From positions 62,001 through 126,000 of the forward strand of contig JAKSIJ010000004.1 in assembly GCA_024398875.1 (NCBI GenBank): a stretch of 64,000 bases of DNA, written 5' to 3'. Below the pieces are notes generated by a model that worked only from the letters and a program-made list of their open reading frames with translations, was not told the origin of the DNA and did no database searches. Below, one piece after another: positions 15,864 to 23,438 of the stretch (position 1 is the stretch's first letter; the number at the start of each line of letters is the position of its first letter). The position numbers were made by a program, and so were the translations under genes. This DNA is from Fibrobacter sp. GTDB taxonomy: Bacteria > Fibrobacterota > Fibrobacteria > Fibrobacterales > Fibrobacteraceae.

Positions 15864-18335
15864 ATGACAATGTCTAGAACCCATAGCCTTCTGTGGGTCG
15901 TTTTGTCGTTTGTACTTGCGACCCTTTTTGCTCCTGCCGTGCTCGGCCAGGAGATGACTCGCTTTGAACTGGAAGAGCGGGTGCAGGAGGAAGAGGACAC
16001 TACGGAAGTGGACTGGATGAACGATACCACGGGCACAGACACTGTGGAATATCGTGCGGTGGATTTGATTTATGATGTGGAAAAGTCCACCTTCAATTTG
16101 AATAACAGCGCGCAACTAAAGTATCGAACTGCCACGCTGGATGCGGATACCATCTGGTTCGACCAGCAGAACAGCGTCCTTGCCGCAAGCGGAGATCCCG
16201 TATTGCGGGAGACGAAGAATCCTTCTCTTTCGGGTATGCGGATGAAGTACAACATGAAGAGCCGCATAGGCGAGATATATTACGCTACCACATATCAAGA
16301 TAACCAGCAGTTGAACGGCATGGAGGTGCGGCGCTTGCCCGATACCCGCTTGCAGATTGCCCGCGGTGACTTTAGTACCTGTAACGATTCTACGCACCAG
16401 CACTTCTACTTCTACGGTCGCCGTATGGTGGTGAAGCCAAAGGAGACCATCACTGCAAGGCCTGTGGTGTTGAACATTGCCGATGTGCCGGTGGCGGTGC
16501 TCCCCATGGTGGTGGCGCCTCTCAAGAGCGGTCGCCGTTCTGGCCTGTTGACTCCGAAATTCGGTGGTGACCAGGTGCAGGGCTACTACATCAGCAACTT
16601 GGGTGTTTACTATGCACCTAACGATTATTGGGACGCCACTTTGAAGGGCGACATTATCGAAGGTGAGGAAGCTCGGTTTGAACGTTCCACCATGACGGGC
16701 GAGGTGCGTTACAAAAAGCGTTATGTGCTGGATGGAAACGTGAGCTATACGGCTTACCTGGAGGAATTTGATTTTGCCAACAGCGGCTACGACATCTCTT
16801 TTGCCCATAACCAGAACCTCACTCCCGATGGCAAGCATACTTTGAGCGGTTCCGGTTCTTTCGTCAGTAGCCAGAATGTGCGTAAGGATAACGGACTTGA
16901 TGCCGAGACTATCTTGAACCAGCAGGCGAATGCGCAGCTGGCCTATTCTGGAAAGTTCGGTACCAACAAGAGCCTCACCGTGAAGGGGAGTCAGCAGCAT
17001 AACTTGGTGACGGACATGATGGAGCGCCAGATTCCGGATGTGCAGTACCGTATGAGTGGTCCGCTGTTTGATTTTGAGGTGGATGAAGATGAAGAGGCGG
17101 CTGAAGACGGCTCCTTTGAAAGCTACATGGAGAAGTTCAACTACAATTTCAACAACCGTTTCAATTACTATACCAAGCGTGCGCGAGATACCATTCTGGA
17201 TAAGGATACCACGGCGGAGTACGTGGGCTATACGGGTAATTATTCTCTGGATTATTCCTTGACGCTGTTTAATGTTTTGAACCTTACACCGAAGGCTTCC
17301 TTTACGGGTTATTGGACAGGAACATCCTGGATAAATCCTCAGGATTCTAGCAAGTATTGGAAGCGCCGTGTAAGTCTGGATCCCGAACACGATGAGTATG
17401 GCGAGTTTGCCTACAATCACGATTACAGCATTACCGCCGATACGAAGTTGTATGGAATCTGGTTGCCGGAGTGGGGAAGGTTCACGGGTGCACGCCATGT
17501 GCTTTCTCCAAGTGTTTCGTATACCTACGCTCCAGAGATTGATACGGTGAAACATTTTGCTCCACATCCGTTGTTAGGGCAGAGACCTTATCAGGAAAAA
17601 CAGAAAACGGTGGGCTTTGGCCTGAACAATGATTTCGACATCAAGTATTTGACGGTGGTGGGCCATGTGGCAGATACCGCCAACGGGGATACGTCCAGAA
17701 CGGTGGAGGACCAGTACGGCAACAGACGAATCCTCACCACACGCCATAATGTGTCTTACAACTTTGCGGCAGATTCTCTGAACTTCTCCGACATTACCTC
17801 AAGTTTTGGTTTGCAGGTTTTGCCCGATTACCTGTTTACCATAAATACCCGCCATAGTGTTTATCACAAGTTTTCCAGCAATCCAAACAAGGTGCAGGTC
17901 CCGGAGCTCACCTACTGGGGCTATGAACTTTCCCGCAACTTCCGCTGGGATGGCGACTTTAACGGAGGACTCCCTTCCCAGATGGGCAAGTATGAAATGC
18001 TCAAGTGGAGTTTTGGTTTTGATTACCGCTATACATTCTCTAGTACTCGCGTAGGGAAGGACTTGTTCAAGGACGATGTTTCTCATTCTACGGGCATTAA
18101 CGCCACCTTCCAGCCTACGGTGAATTGGGAGATGAGCTACAGCACCCGTTACGATTACAATGAAGGCAAGTTCGTCACGCATGAATTTACCTTCAACCGC
18201 GTTCTCCACTGCTGGCAACTGGATTTCACTTGGACCCCAACGGGCCCTGCCGCGGGCTGGAGCTTCTCCATTTACGTGCGTGACCTGCCCGATATCAAGC
18301 TGAACGCCGGCAGCACTGAAACCTCTACTAATTAA
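15864..18335 (+). CDS. lptD: LPS-assembly outer-membrane protein LptD (FCB-type)
   Basis: About 823 residues from ATG 15864 (an ATG at 15870 is possible); the longer upstream frame has no ribosome site. A signal peptide ends near VLGQE. Then comes an OstA/LptA-like jellyroll (LDADTIWFDQQNSVLAASGD, GEIYYATTYQDNQQLNG, DFSTCNDSTHQHFYFYGRRM), VPVAVLPMVVAPLKSGRRSG typical of LptD before the barrel, and a long beta-rich barrel ending YVRDLPDIKL. It inserts lipopolysaccharide into the outer leaflet. The four cysteines of enterobacterial LptD are not evident, as in other FCB homologues. Inverted-repeat sequence starts right after the stop. Confidence 0.9.
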   Translation: MTMSRTHSLLWVVLSFVLATLFAPAVLGQEMTRFELEERVQEEEDTTEVDWMNDTTGTDTVEYRAVDLIYDVEKSTFNLNNSAQLKYRTATLDADTIWFDQQNSVLAASGDPVLRETKNPSLSGMRMKYNMKSRIGEIYYATTYQDNQQLNGMEVRRLPDTRLQIARGDFSTCNDSTHQHFYFYGRRMVVKPKETITARPVVLNIADVPVAVLPMVVAPLKSGRRSGLLTPKFGGDQVQGYYISNLGVYYAPNDYWDATLKGDIIEGEEARFERSTMTGEVRYKKRYVLDGNVSYTAYLEEFDFANSGYDISFAHNQNLTPDGKHTLSGSGSFVSSQNVRKDNGLDAETILNQQANAQLAYSGKFGTNKSLTVKGSQQHNLVTDMMERQIPDVQYRMSGPLFDFEVDEDEEAAEDGSFESYMEKFNYNFNNRFNYYTKRARDTILDKDTTAEYVGYTGNYSLDYSLTLFNVLNLTPKASFTGYWTGTSWINPQDSSKYWKRRVSLDPEHDEYGEFAYNHDYSITADTKLYGIWLPEWGRFTGARHVLSPSVSYTYAPEIDTVKHFAPHPLLGQRPYQEKQKTVGFGLNNDFDIKYLTVVGHVADTANGDTSRTVEDQYGNRRILTTRHNVSYNFAADSLNFSDITSSFGLQVLPDYLFTINTRHSVYHKFSSNPNKVQVPELTYWGYELSRNFRWDGDFNGGLPSQMGKYEMLKWSFGFDYRYTFSSTRVGKDLFKDDVSHSTGINATFQPTVNWEMSYSTRYDYNEGKFVTHEFTFNRVLHCWQLDFTWTPTGPAAGWSFSIYVRDLPDIKLNAGSTETSTN

Positions 18336-18336
18336 G

Positions 18337-18370
18337 AATGCTGAATGCAGAATGCTGAATTTTGTCAGGA
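18337..18370. repeat. Left copy of the GAATGCTGAATGCAGAAT repeat flanking the four-helix gene
   Basis: GAATGCTGAATGCAGAAT is followed by GCTGAATT and TTGTCAGG. The reverse complement of each 48-bp unit in maf (18791-18934) reads GAATGCTGAATGCAGAAT then TATCATCAGG, so the four-helix-bundle gene lies between inverted copies. Other copies lie at 35316 and 48977. Confidence 0.75.
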
Positions 18371-18411
18371 CGAGTATCTTGTGGAATGAAAAAGATTAGG
18401 AAATAGACTAT

Positions 18412-18789
18412 ATGGAAAAGAATTCTAATGTTATTGTTGAAAAAAGTCGGGCATTTGCAATAAATATTGTTCATTTGTATCAGCAGCTTGTGCAAGAGAA
18501 AAAAGAGTATGTTCTCTCCAAGCAAATGCTGAAATCTGGAACGAGCATAGGGGCAAATATACATGAGGCGATAAGAGGTCAGAGTCATGCTGATTTCATT
18601 GCGAAAATGAGCATTTCTTTGAAAGAGGCTTCTGAAACGGAATATTGGATTTCGTTGATGATGGATACTGGTTACATATCCACAGAGAAGGCTCAGCCTC
18701 TACTGAAAGATGTGGAGGAGTTGACGAAAATTCTAGTTAGTATTGTGAAGTCGGCAGAAAAAAGGAAGGGTGTTAAATATGAAACGTAA
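18412..18789 (+). CDS. Four-helix-bundle protein (S23/bAvd-like)
   Basis: A 125-residue all-helical protein of the family first seen in 23S rRNA intervening sequences. Typical signatures are EKSRAFAINIVHLYQQL, LSKQMLKSGTSIGANIHEA and FIAKMSISLKEASETEYW. Relatives include the bAvd accessory protein of diversity-generating retroelements, but no reverse transcriptase or rRNA gene is nearby. The molecular role is unknown. The gene sits between lptD and maf, flanked by inverted repeats, overlaps maf by 11 bases, and is AT-richer than lptD, which together suggest it arrived as an insertion. Confidence 0.88.
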   Translation: MEKNSNVIVEKSRAFAINIVHLYQQLVQEKKEYVLSKQMLKSGTSIGANIHEAIRGQSHADFIAKMSISLKEASETEYWISLMMDTGYISTEKAQPLLKDVEELTKILVSIVKSAEKRKGVKYET

Positions 18790-19498
18790 TTCAACATTGA
18801 CTTCGCCTGATGATAATTCTGCATTCAGCATTCATGAATCAACATTGACTTCGCCTGATGGTAATTCTGCATTCAGCATTCATGAATCAACATTGACTTC
18901 GCCTGATGATAATTCTGCATTCAGCATTCATAATTCAGCATTAATCTTGGCAAGTGGTTCTCCCCGTCGTCGTGAAATCCTCACCCAGCTGGGCATAAAA
19001 TTCCGCGTTCTCGTCTCGGGCGAGGAGGAAAATCCCAAGTGCAAAAATCCTCTGGATTACCCTCGGGAAAATGCGGTGGCGAAGGCCATGGCCGTCTCTC
19101 GCAAGGAGGCGGGCGCAGTGGTTCTCGGGTTCGATACGCTGGTATTTCTCGACGATAAGCCTCTTGGCAAACCGAAGGATGCCGCAGATGCACTCCGCAT
19201 GCTGCAAGCGCTGAACGGTCGTTCGCATAAAGTAATCACGGGCGTCGCCATCGTCCAAGATGGAATAATCCTCGACGCCTCTGAAGAAGAAACTGAGGTG
19301 ATTTTTCGGGAAAACTCCCAACAAGACCTCGAAAATTATGTAAATTCTAAAGACCCGCTGGATAAAGCTGGGGCGTATGGCATCCAAACGCAGGGTGCTC
19401 GCCTCATCCACTCTATTCGCGGCTGCTATTACAATGTGGTGGGGCTCCCCGTGGCTCGCACCCTTGGAATGCTTGAAAAATTAAAGTTGAAGGTATAG
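18779..19498 (+). CDS. maf: Maf-family nucleotide pyrophosphatase with a repeat-derived N-terminal extension
   Basis: The Maf domain starts only at residue 55 with LILASGSPRRREIL, then FDTLVFLDDKPLGKP and KVITGVAIV, and ends at a normal position. Maf proteins hydrolyse non-canonical or modified nucleoside triphosphates. ATG 18779 has AGGAAGGG about eight bases upstream, inside the end of the four-helix gene. Between this start and the domain lie three 16-residue repeats (STLTSPDDNSAFSIHE, with variants) encoded by 48-bp DNA units of the intergenic repeat family. No ATG lies at the usual place, so the native start seems to have been replaced. Whether the extension is kept in the protein is not known. 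Confidence 0.85.
   Translation: MKRNSTLTSPDDNSAFSIHESTLTSPDGNSAFSIHESTLTSPDDNSAFSIHNSALILASGSPRRREILTQLGIKFRVLVSGEEENPKCKNPLDYPRENAVAKAMAVSRKEAGAVVLGFDTLVFLDDKPLGKPKDAADALRMLQALNGRSHKVITGVAIVQDGIILDASEEETEVIFRENSQQDLENYVNSKDPLDKAGAYGIQTQGARLIHSIRGCYYNVVGLPVARTLGMLEKLKLKV
18791..18934 (+). repeat. Three tandem 48-bp repeats inside the maf coding sequence
   Basis: Units start at 18791, 18839 and 18887. Each runs from TCAACATTGACTTCGCCTGA to CAGCATTCATGAA or CAGCATTCATAAT. They are nearly identical and a multiple of three, so the frame stays open. The TTCTGCATTCAGCATTC part is the same as intergenic repeats elsewhere in the window. Confidence 0.95.
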
Positions 19499-19500
19499 TA

Positions 19501-20529
19501 GTGAATCCTATTGAAGATAAACGACCCGACGAACGTCTTGGCGCCTATCTCACTCGAGCTCGTGAAGCCCGGGGTATGTCCGCTGCAGATCTTGCGACGG
19601 TAACGCATTTATCGGAAAAGAACGTTGAGCTTATTGAAGCCGGAGATTGGAAGGCTTTCCCCATTGAAGCCTATCTCCGCAGTTATTTGAATTCCATCAG
19701 CAACAAACTGGGCTTGGACCAGAAGCGTGTTTTGGACTGGTATGGTGCCGAAAGTGGAACTCGCCACGCCAGCCTTCTTAGTGATTTTGCTCCTAAGGCC
19801 GACAAGGCTTCTAATCCTCTTGGTCTTGAAGAGCCAGCAAAGCATAAGAATTTCATTATCCCCATCATTGTTGTGATTGTGGGCCTTGCTATTGTGCTCG
19901 CGGCTCATTTTGCTCGTGATGTTTCCAAGGCTACGGAGACGGCTGCTAAGTCTGCTCCGGTTAAGGAAGCTGTGGTGGAAGAACCCGTTATGGAACCTGC
20001 GGAAATGCCCGAGGGTGCGATTGCCGCCGATTCTCTGGAAGGCGATTCTCTCGCGGCTGTGGATTCCGTTGCTGCCGATACGGCAAAGAAAAAGGAACCG
20101 GGCCTAAGTCAGGCGGAAGTGGATTCCGCAGTGAAGAAGTCTGCGCTTCCGGCATCTGCTACGATTTTCATTTCTTCTACATCAACCGAAAAAGAAGAGG
20201 CTGCTGAAGAAGAGGAGGCAGAAGAAGCTGCAGAAGAACCTGCTGTAAAGGGTGCGAAGACTCGCTTGGAACTGGTAGCTTCTGGTGAAATGCGCACTTG
20301 GATTGGAATCAAACGCCATGAAGATGATGATAAGTTCCTTCGCGAATCCAACTTGGTGAAGGCCGGGACCCGCATGGTTTATAAGGCTACCGATACCGTT
20401 TTTGTGGTAATCGGAGAACCTCGTGCTATTTCCAAGATGGTGCTGAACGGAAAGACCACAAAGATTCCTCTGGCAAAGAATGCCCGTGTTGCGAAATTCA
20501 ATGTGTACAACGGAAAAGTTTTAAAGTAG
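19501..20529 (+). CDS. RodZ-like membrane HTH protein
   Basis: A 342-residue protein with a GTG start (the next in-frame ATG would cut into the HTH). Residues about 10-85 are an HTH_25 domain (LGAYLTRAREARGMSAADLA, LIEAGDWKAFPIEAYLRSYL) followed by one membrane segment (about 118-137), an acidic Ala/Glu/Val-rich linker, and a C-terminal DUF4115-like domain. RodZ links MreB to the membrane and guides rod-shape growth. The long EEAEEEEAEEAAEE-type linker is lineage-specific in look. It follows maf by two bases and precedes hisB by seven. Confidence 0.82.
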   Translation: MNPIEDKRPDERLGAYLTRAREARGMSAADLATVTHLSEKNVELIEAGDWKAFPIEAYLRSYLNSISNKLGLDQKRVLDWYGAESGTRHASLLSDFAPKADKASNPLGLEEPAKHKNFIIPIIVVIVGLAIVLAAHFARDVSKATETAAKSAPVKEAVVEEPVMEPAEMPEGAIAADSLEGDSLAAVDSVAADTAKKKEPGLSQAEVDSAVKKSALPASATIFISSTSTEKEEAAEEEEAEEAAEEPAVKGAKTRLELVASGEMRTWIGIKRHEDDDKFLRESNLVKAGTRMVYKATDTVFVVIGEPRAISKMVLNGKTTKIPLAKNARVAKFNVYNGKVLK

Positions 20530-20536
20530 GTTCAAC

Positions 20537-21121
20537 ATGAGAACTTCTACAATTTCAAGAAAGACTTCTGAAACTTCCATCGACCTCTTCCTCAACCTGG
20601 ACGAGGCCTCCCGCGGAAAGATTGATTCCGGCAACGCTTTTCTGGACCACATGCTGGACTTGTTCCAGGTTCACGGCGGTTTCCATCTGGATTTGACCTG
20701 CAAGGGCGATGTGGCGGTAGACATGCATCACAGCATGGAAGACATCGGCATCGTCCTCGGTCAGGCGCTTGTGGAATGCTTGGGCGATAAGAAGGGCATT
20801 GAGCGTTATGGCTTCTACTTTGTCCCCATGGACGAGGCCTTGGCCCGCGTGTGCATCGACTTTAGCAATCGCATCGGTTTTGTGTGGAAGGTGGAACTCC
20901 CTGCTGCAATGGCAGGCGGTGTTGAAGCCAGCATGTTTGAACACTTCTTCAAGAGTGTTTGCGAAAATGCCCGCATGAACCTCCATGTGGAGCTCTTCTA
21001 CGGTAACGACAACCATCACTGCCTGGAAGCAATCTTCAAGGCTTTTGCCCGCTCTGTGGCGATGGCTGTTGCTCCCTCCCGCAACGTGAAGGGCGTGCCC
21101 AGCAGCAAGGGTGTACTCTAG
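20537..21121 (+). CDS. hisB: Imidazoleglycerol-phosphate dehydratase
   Basis: A 194-residue monofunctional HisB, the usual length. It dehydrates imidazole glycerol phosphate to imidazole acetol phosphate in histidine synthesis. Manganese-site motifs are visible: FLDHMLDLFQVHG, DMHHSMEDIGI, FEHFF and NDNHHCLEAIFKAFARS. No other his gene is adjacent; it follows the rodZ-like gene closely. Its stop codon TAG lies inside a perfect hairpin (21118-21146), and a terminator follows. Confidence 0.95.
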   Translation: MRTSTISRKTSETSIDLFLNLDEASRGKIDSGNAFLDHMLDLFQVHGGFHLDLTCKGDVAVDMHHSMEDIGIVLGQALVECLGDKKGIERYGFYFVPMDEALARVCIDFSNRIGFVWKVELPAAMAGGVEASMFEHFFKSVCENARMNLHVELFYGNDNHHCLEAIFKAFARSVAMAVAPSRNVKGVPSSKGVL

Positions 21122-21146
21122 AAACAAAGCTGTGCTTTGTTTCTAG
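21118..21146. repeat. Perfect hairpin over the hisB stop codon
   Basis: CTAGAAACAAAGC and GCTTTGTTTCTAG are perfect 13-base arms around TGT. The left arm includes the hisB stop TAG (21119-21121). A second hairpin with the same core CAAAGC-TGT-GCTTTG but different outer arms lies over the FISUMP stop at 48574-48596. Confidence 0.85.
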
Positions 21147-21169
21147 TTATGAATTATAAGTTATGAGAG

Positions 21170-21200
21170 GTTCGCGGGTATGGAATCGCGAACTTTTTTT
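21170..21200 (+). terminator. Rho-independent terminator after hisB
   Basis: GTTCGCG (21170-21176) pairs with CGCGAAC (21187-21193), followed by seven T. Confidence 0.85.
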
Positions 21201-21209
21201 ATGAGCTAC

Positions 21210-21236
21210 AAAAAATGGTTCGCCGAGTGGCGAACC
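21210..21236 (-). terminator. Rho-independent terminator of the minus-strand lipoprotein gene
   Basis: GGTTCGCC and GGCGAACC form an 8-base stem around GAGT. Read on the minus strand it is followed by six T (A-run at 21210-21215). Confidence 0.8.
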
Positions 21237-21266
21237 TCTTGTAATTCATAATTAGTAACTCATAAT

Positions 21267-21905
21267 TTAAATCTTAGGTATCCGCACTTTGTCGCCGGCG
21301 TTCAGGTGTTCTAACACCACGCCGGGGTTTACGGATTGTAATGTCGAAAGTACGTAGAACCGGGGGAGGTTCTGGGCGCCTGCACCATAGCTCCGCTTTA
21401 GAAGCTTGAACAAATCGTCTCCATCTTTGGCTTCCACAACGCGGTAGAGGCTTGCGTTGGAGGGGTCGGACTGGAGGGCGGAGAGCGCCGTGGAAAACTG
21501 GTTGGCGAAGTTCTCGGCGGAGTGGTTTGCCTGCGAGGCTTTTGCTTCTCCATTCTTGCGGCTGGCGTTAGCAGCCGCGCTTTTTGCTGCCTTCGGGGCA
21601 TCCTTCTTGCCCGTCACGGAACCTGGCAGGTTGAAAATGGGGGCCTGGTGGGCGTTCATGGCGAGCTGCGGCTTCTTCTCTTTTTCGGCGTTCTTCTTCA
21701 GAGGCTCGAGCTTCAGGATGGAGTCCAGGGAGGCCACATAGATGCTGTCTGGCCACTCCAGAAGCGGCATTTTCTTGTTGATTTCCACAATCTTAGCTAC
21801 CCGGACGGGGTCGCAGGCTGAACCCGAGGCCTGGTCACAACCAGTCCAACCCATTAAAAAGAGAGAACCTATCAAGGCGCGAGAAAGGAGAAAACAGCGT
21901 TTCAT
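21267..21905 (-). CDS. Lipoprotein with a C-terminal LysM-like segment
   Basis: A 212-residue protein starting MKRCFLLSRALIGSLFLMGW with a lipobox ending TGC at about residue 23. A low-complexity Lys/Ala-rich middle (KKDAPKAAKSAAANASRKNG) leads to a C-terminal part, YRVVEAKDGDDLFKLLKRSY...LNAGDKVRIPKI, which has the look of a LysM peptidoglycan-binding repeat. An upstream in-frame ATG at 21959 would put the signal peptide too far in, so 21905 is chosen. It is alone between two converging terminators and the divergent rpmE2 gene. Envelope location is likely; function unknown. Confidence 0.7.
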   Translation of the reverse strand: MKRCFLLSRALIGSLFLMGWTGCDQASGSACDPVRVAKIVEINKKMPLLEWPDSIYVASLDSILKLEPLKKNAEKEKKPQLAMNAHQAPIFNLPGSVTGKKDAPKAAKSAAANASRKNGEAKASQANHSAENFANQFSTALSALQSDPSNASLYRVVEAKDGDDLFKLLKRSYGAGAQNLPRFYVLSTLQSVNPGVVLEHLNAGDKVRIPKI

Positions 21906-22003
21906 GCCCTTAAAATTACTAAAAAAAGGGCGTTTGCTTGCCAAAAATCCAAAAATCATCTAAATTTGAGCTCTCAAACAACTACTTCATAGGAAGTTAT
22001 AAA

Positions 22004-22309
22004 ATGAAACAAGGTATCCACCCTAACTATCAACCGGTCGTGTTCGTCGATGCGAATACGGGTAAAGAATACATCACCCGCTCCACGAAGTCTTCCGCCG
22101 AAAAGAAGACTATCGATGGTGTTGAATATAACGTGATTTCTTTGGAAATCACAGCTGATACTCATCCGTTCTGGACGGGTAAGCAGCATCGCGTGGATAC
22201 GGCAGGCCGTATCGACAGCTTCAACAAGCGTTTTGCTGGTGGTGCAAACATCACTTCTGCTAAGCGCAAGACCCGCAAGGCTGCTCCTGCTAAGGCCGAA
22301 GAAGCTTAA
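22004..22309 (+). CDS. rpmE2: Ribosomal protein bL31, type B
   Basis: A 101-residue bL31 beginning MKQGIHPNYQPVVFVDANTG, with ITADTHPFWTGKQ and RIDSFNKRF, both conserved. It lacks the zinc-binding cysteines of the C+ form, so it is a type B (zinc-independent) protein; in many bacteria such copies are induced on zinc limitation. AGGAAG precedes the start. The C-terminus has a short Lys/Ala tail. A terminator follows 10 bases after the stop. No Zur-type operator was identified. Confidence 0.94.
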   Translation: MKQGIHPNYQPVVFVDANTGKEYITRSTKSSAEKKTIDGVEYNVISLEITADTHPFWTGKQHRVDTAGRIDSFNKRFAGGANITSAKRKTRKAAPAKAEEA

Positions 22310-22318
22310 TTAGCATTT

Positions 22319-22343
22319 GCCCTCCCTTTCGGGAGGGCTTTTG
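22319..22343 (+). terminator. Rho-independent terminator after rpmE2
   Basis: GCCCTCCC and GGGAGGGC form a perfect 8-base stem around TTTC, followed by TTTTG. Confidence 0.9.
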
Positions 22344-22367
22344 TGCATTTTTACAATGAGGAACAAT

Positions 22368-23219
22368 ATGAAGAAACAACTCACATTCTGCGCTGCCGCA
22401 CTCATTGCATTTGCTATGACCGGTTGCCAAAAGACTGGCACCATCGAAGGTGATGTGCTGGACGCTTTCACAGGCAAGGCTCTCGAAATGCCTACTGTCT
22501 GGTTTGACTCTACCATTTACTCCACCCTGAAGGAAAAGTACAAGTACAAACAGGAACTCCGCAAGGGTCACTTCAAGTTTGAAAACGTTCCCGTTGGCAC
22601 CTATAAGGCCATCGCTGGCCGTTCCAAGTACATCAAGACTCGCAACACCATCACCACTACTGAAGAAAATCCGAACTTGACGGTGAACTTCTACATCTAC
22701 AGTGACCAGGTGGATCCGGGTCTCTACACGGGTTCCGAAGAAGGCCCGAAGAAGATTCAGAATGAATGGGTGATTTGGTCTACCCAGTGCGACGCTTCTG
22801 TTGCTGGTTACCGCATGGAATTCCCGCAGCAGGATGGCTCTGCCAAGGTTCCTGGCAAGCAGGACAAGAAGGCTAAGAAGGGCGCTCCCAAGATGATTCC
22901 GCTTCCGGCACCTCGCGTGATTGACGGCGGCAAACTTGACGTGTTCTATCGCAATGCTTCTTCTGTGACTACTCCGCTTGTTGCTAAGACCTACCCGGCT
23001 GTGGAAGGCGACGTTGCCGCTCACGCTGACTGTAAGGGCTTTGACGCTGCTGACAAGAAGGGCCTCTTTGTGGATAAGGATAAGGCTACTGACCTTAAGG
23101 TTACCTACATTGCAGAAAACCTCTTCAAGATCACTGGCGACCTTCCCAAGGGTAAGCAGATCATCCAGTTCTCTCAGGATGGCAAGACTCTCCAGACCTA
23201 CTATTTCGAGAACAAGTAA
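22368..23219 (+). CDS. Lipoprotein with carboxypeptidase-regulatory-like domain
   Basis: A 283-residue protein with a lipoprotein signal (MKKQLTFCAAALIAFAMTGC). Directly after the cysteine comes a beta-sandwich start, GTIEGDVLDAFTGKAL...GHFKFENVPVGTYKAIAG, typical of carboxypeptidase regulatory-like domains that often bind or scaffold extracellular material. The rest has no recognised domain and a Lys-rich PGKQDKKAKKG stretch. ATG 22368 has GAGGA five bases upstream; 22356 is a less likely start. Its stop is only 25 bases before the leucine leader peptide, so leuL-leuA transcripts may begin inside or before this gene. Confidence 0.75.
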   Translation: MKKQLTFCAAALIAFAMTGCQKTGTIEGDVLDAFTGKALEMPTVWFDSTIYSTLKEKYKYKQELRKGHFKFENVPVGTYKAIAGRSKYIKTRNTITTTEENPNLTVNFYIYSDQVDPGLYTGSEEGPKKIQNEWVIWSTQCDASVAGYRMEFPQQDGSAKVPGKQDKKAKKGAPKMIPLPAPRVIDGGKLDVFYRNASSVTTPLVAKTYPAVEGDVAAHADCKGFDAADKKGLFVDKDKATDLKVTYIAENLFKITGDLPKGKQIIQFSQDGKTLQTYYFENK

Positions 23220-23244
23220 GTCACGAGAATTAGGGCAAAACTTT

Positions 23245-23316
23245 ATGATGCAAAACTTGAACCTTCGACTTCTATGCCTAATCGCTTCTGGAGCGAGGTT
23301 CCAAGGTGTTGTCTAA
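23245..23316 (+). CDS. leuL: Leucine-rich leader peptide of the leuA attenuator
   Basis: A 23-codon ORF, MMQNLNLRLLCLIASGAR then FQGVV, preceded by AGGG nine bases upstream. Codons 5-12 hold five leucines (TTG, CTT, CTT, CTA, CTA). It ends at 23316, 28 bases before a terminator stem, and leuA starts at 23439. Leucine shortage would stall the ribosome on these codons. The RNA segments that would respond are described in the attenuator entry. The gene name is by analogy with enterobacterial leuL; the peptide sequence itself differs. Confidence 0.8.
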   Translation: MMQNLNLRLLCLIASGARFQGVV

Positions 23317-23379
23317 AGCAAAGCGCTAACAGATTTAACCATAAAGAACCCGCTTCCATTCGATGCGGGTTCTTCTTTT
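23259..23379 (+). promoter_or_regulatory. Transcription attenuator of leuA
   Basis: Four segments can pair in exclusive ways. Segment 1 GAACCT (23259-23264) pairs with AGGTTC (23296-23301). Segment 2 GCG-A-GGTTC (23293-23301) pairs with segment 3 GAACCCGC (23346-23353) with one bulged A, giving the antiterminator. Segment 3, extended to AAGAACCCGC, pairs with segment 4 GCGGGTTCTT (23365-23374) to make a terminator followed by CTTTTA. Stalling at the Leu codons covers segment 1 and frees segment 2. Confidence 0.8.
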
Positions 23380-23438
23380 ATGCTAACTTTAAGCATGGAA
23401 AAATCTTGCAGCGTTTTGAGGCGGGCAAGGAGATAAAA

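Noticed and set aside
18412-18789. Diversity-generating retroelement based on the four-helix protein
   Set aside because: No reverse transcriptase, template repeat or variable repeat is visible within the window.
22317-22367. Longer N-terminus for the lipoprotein gene, starting at 22317
   Set aside because: It would run through the rpmE2 terminator and place the signal peptide internally; ATG 22368 has its own ribosome site.
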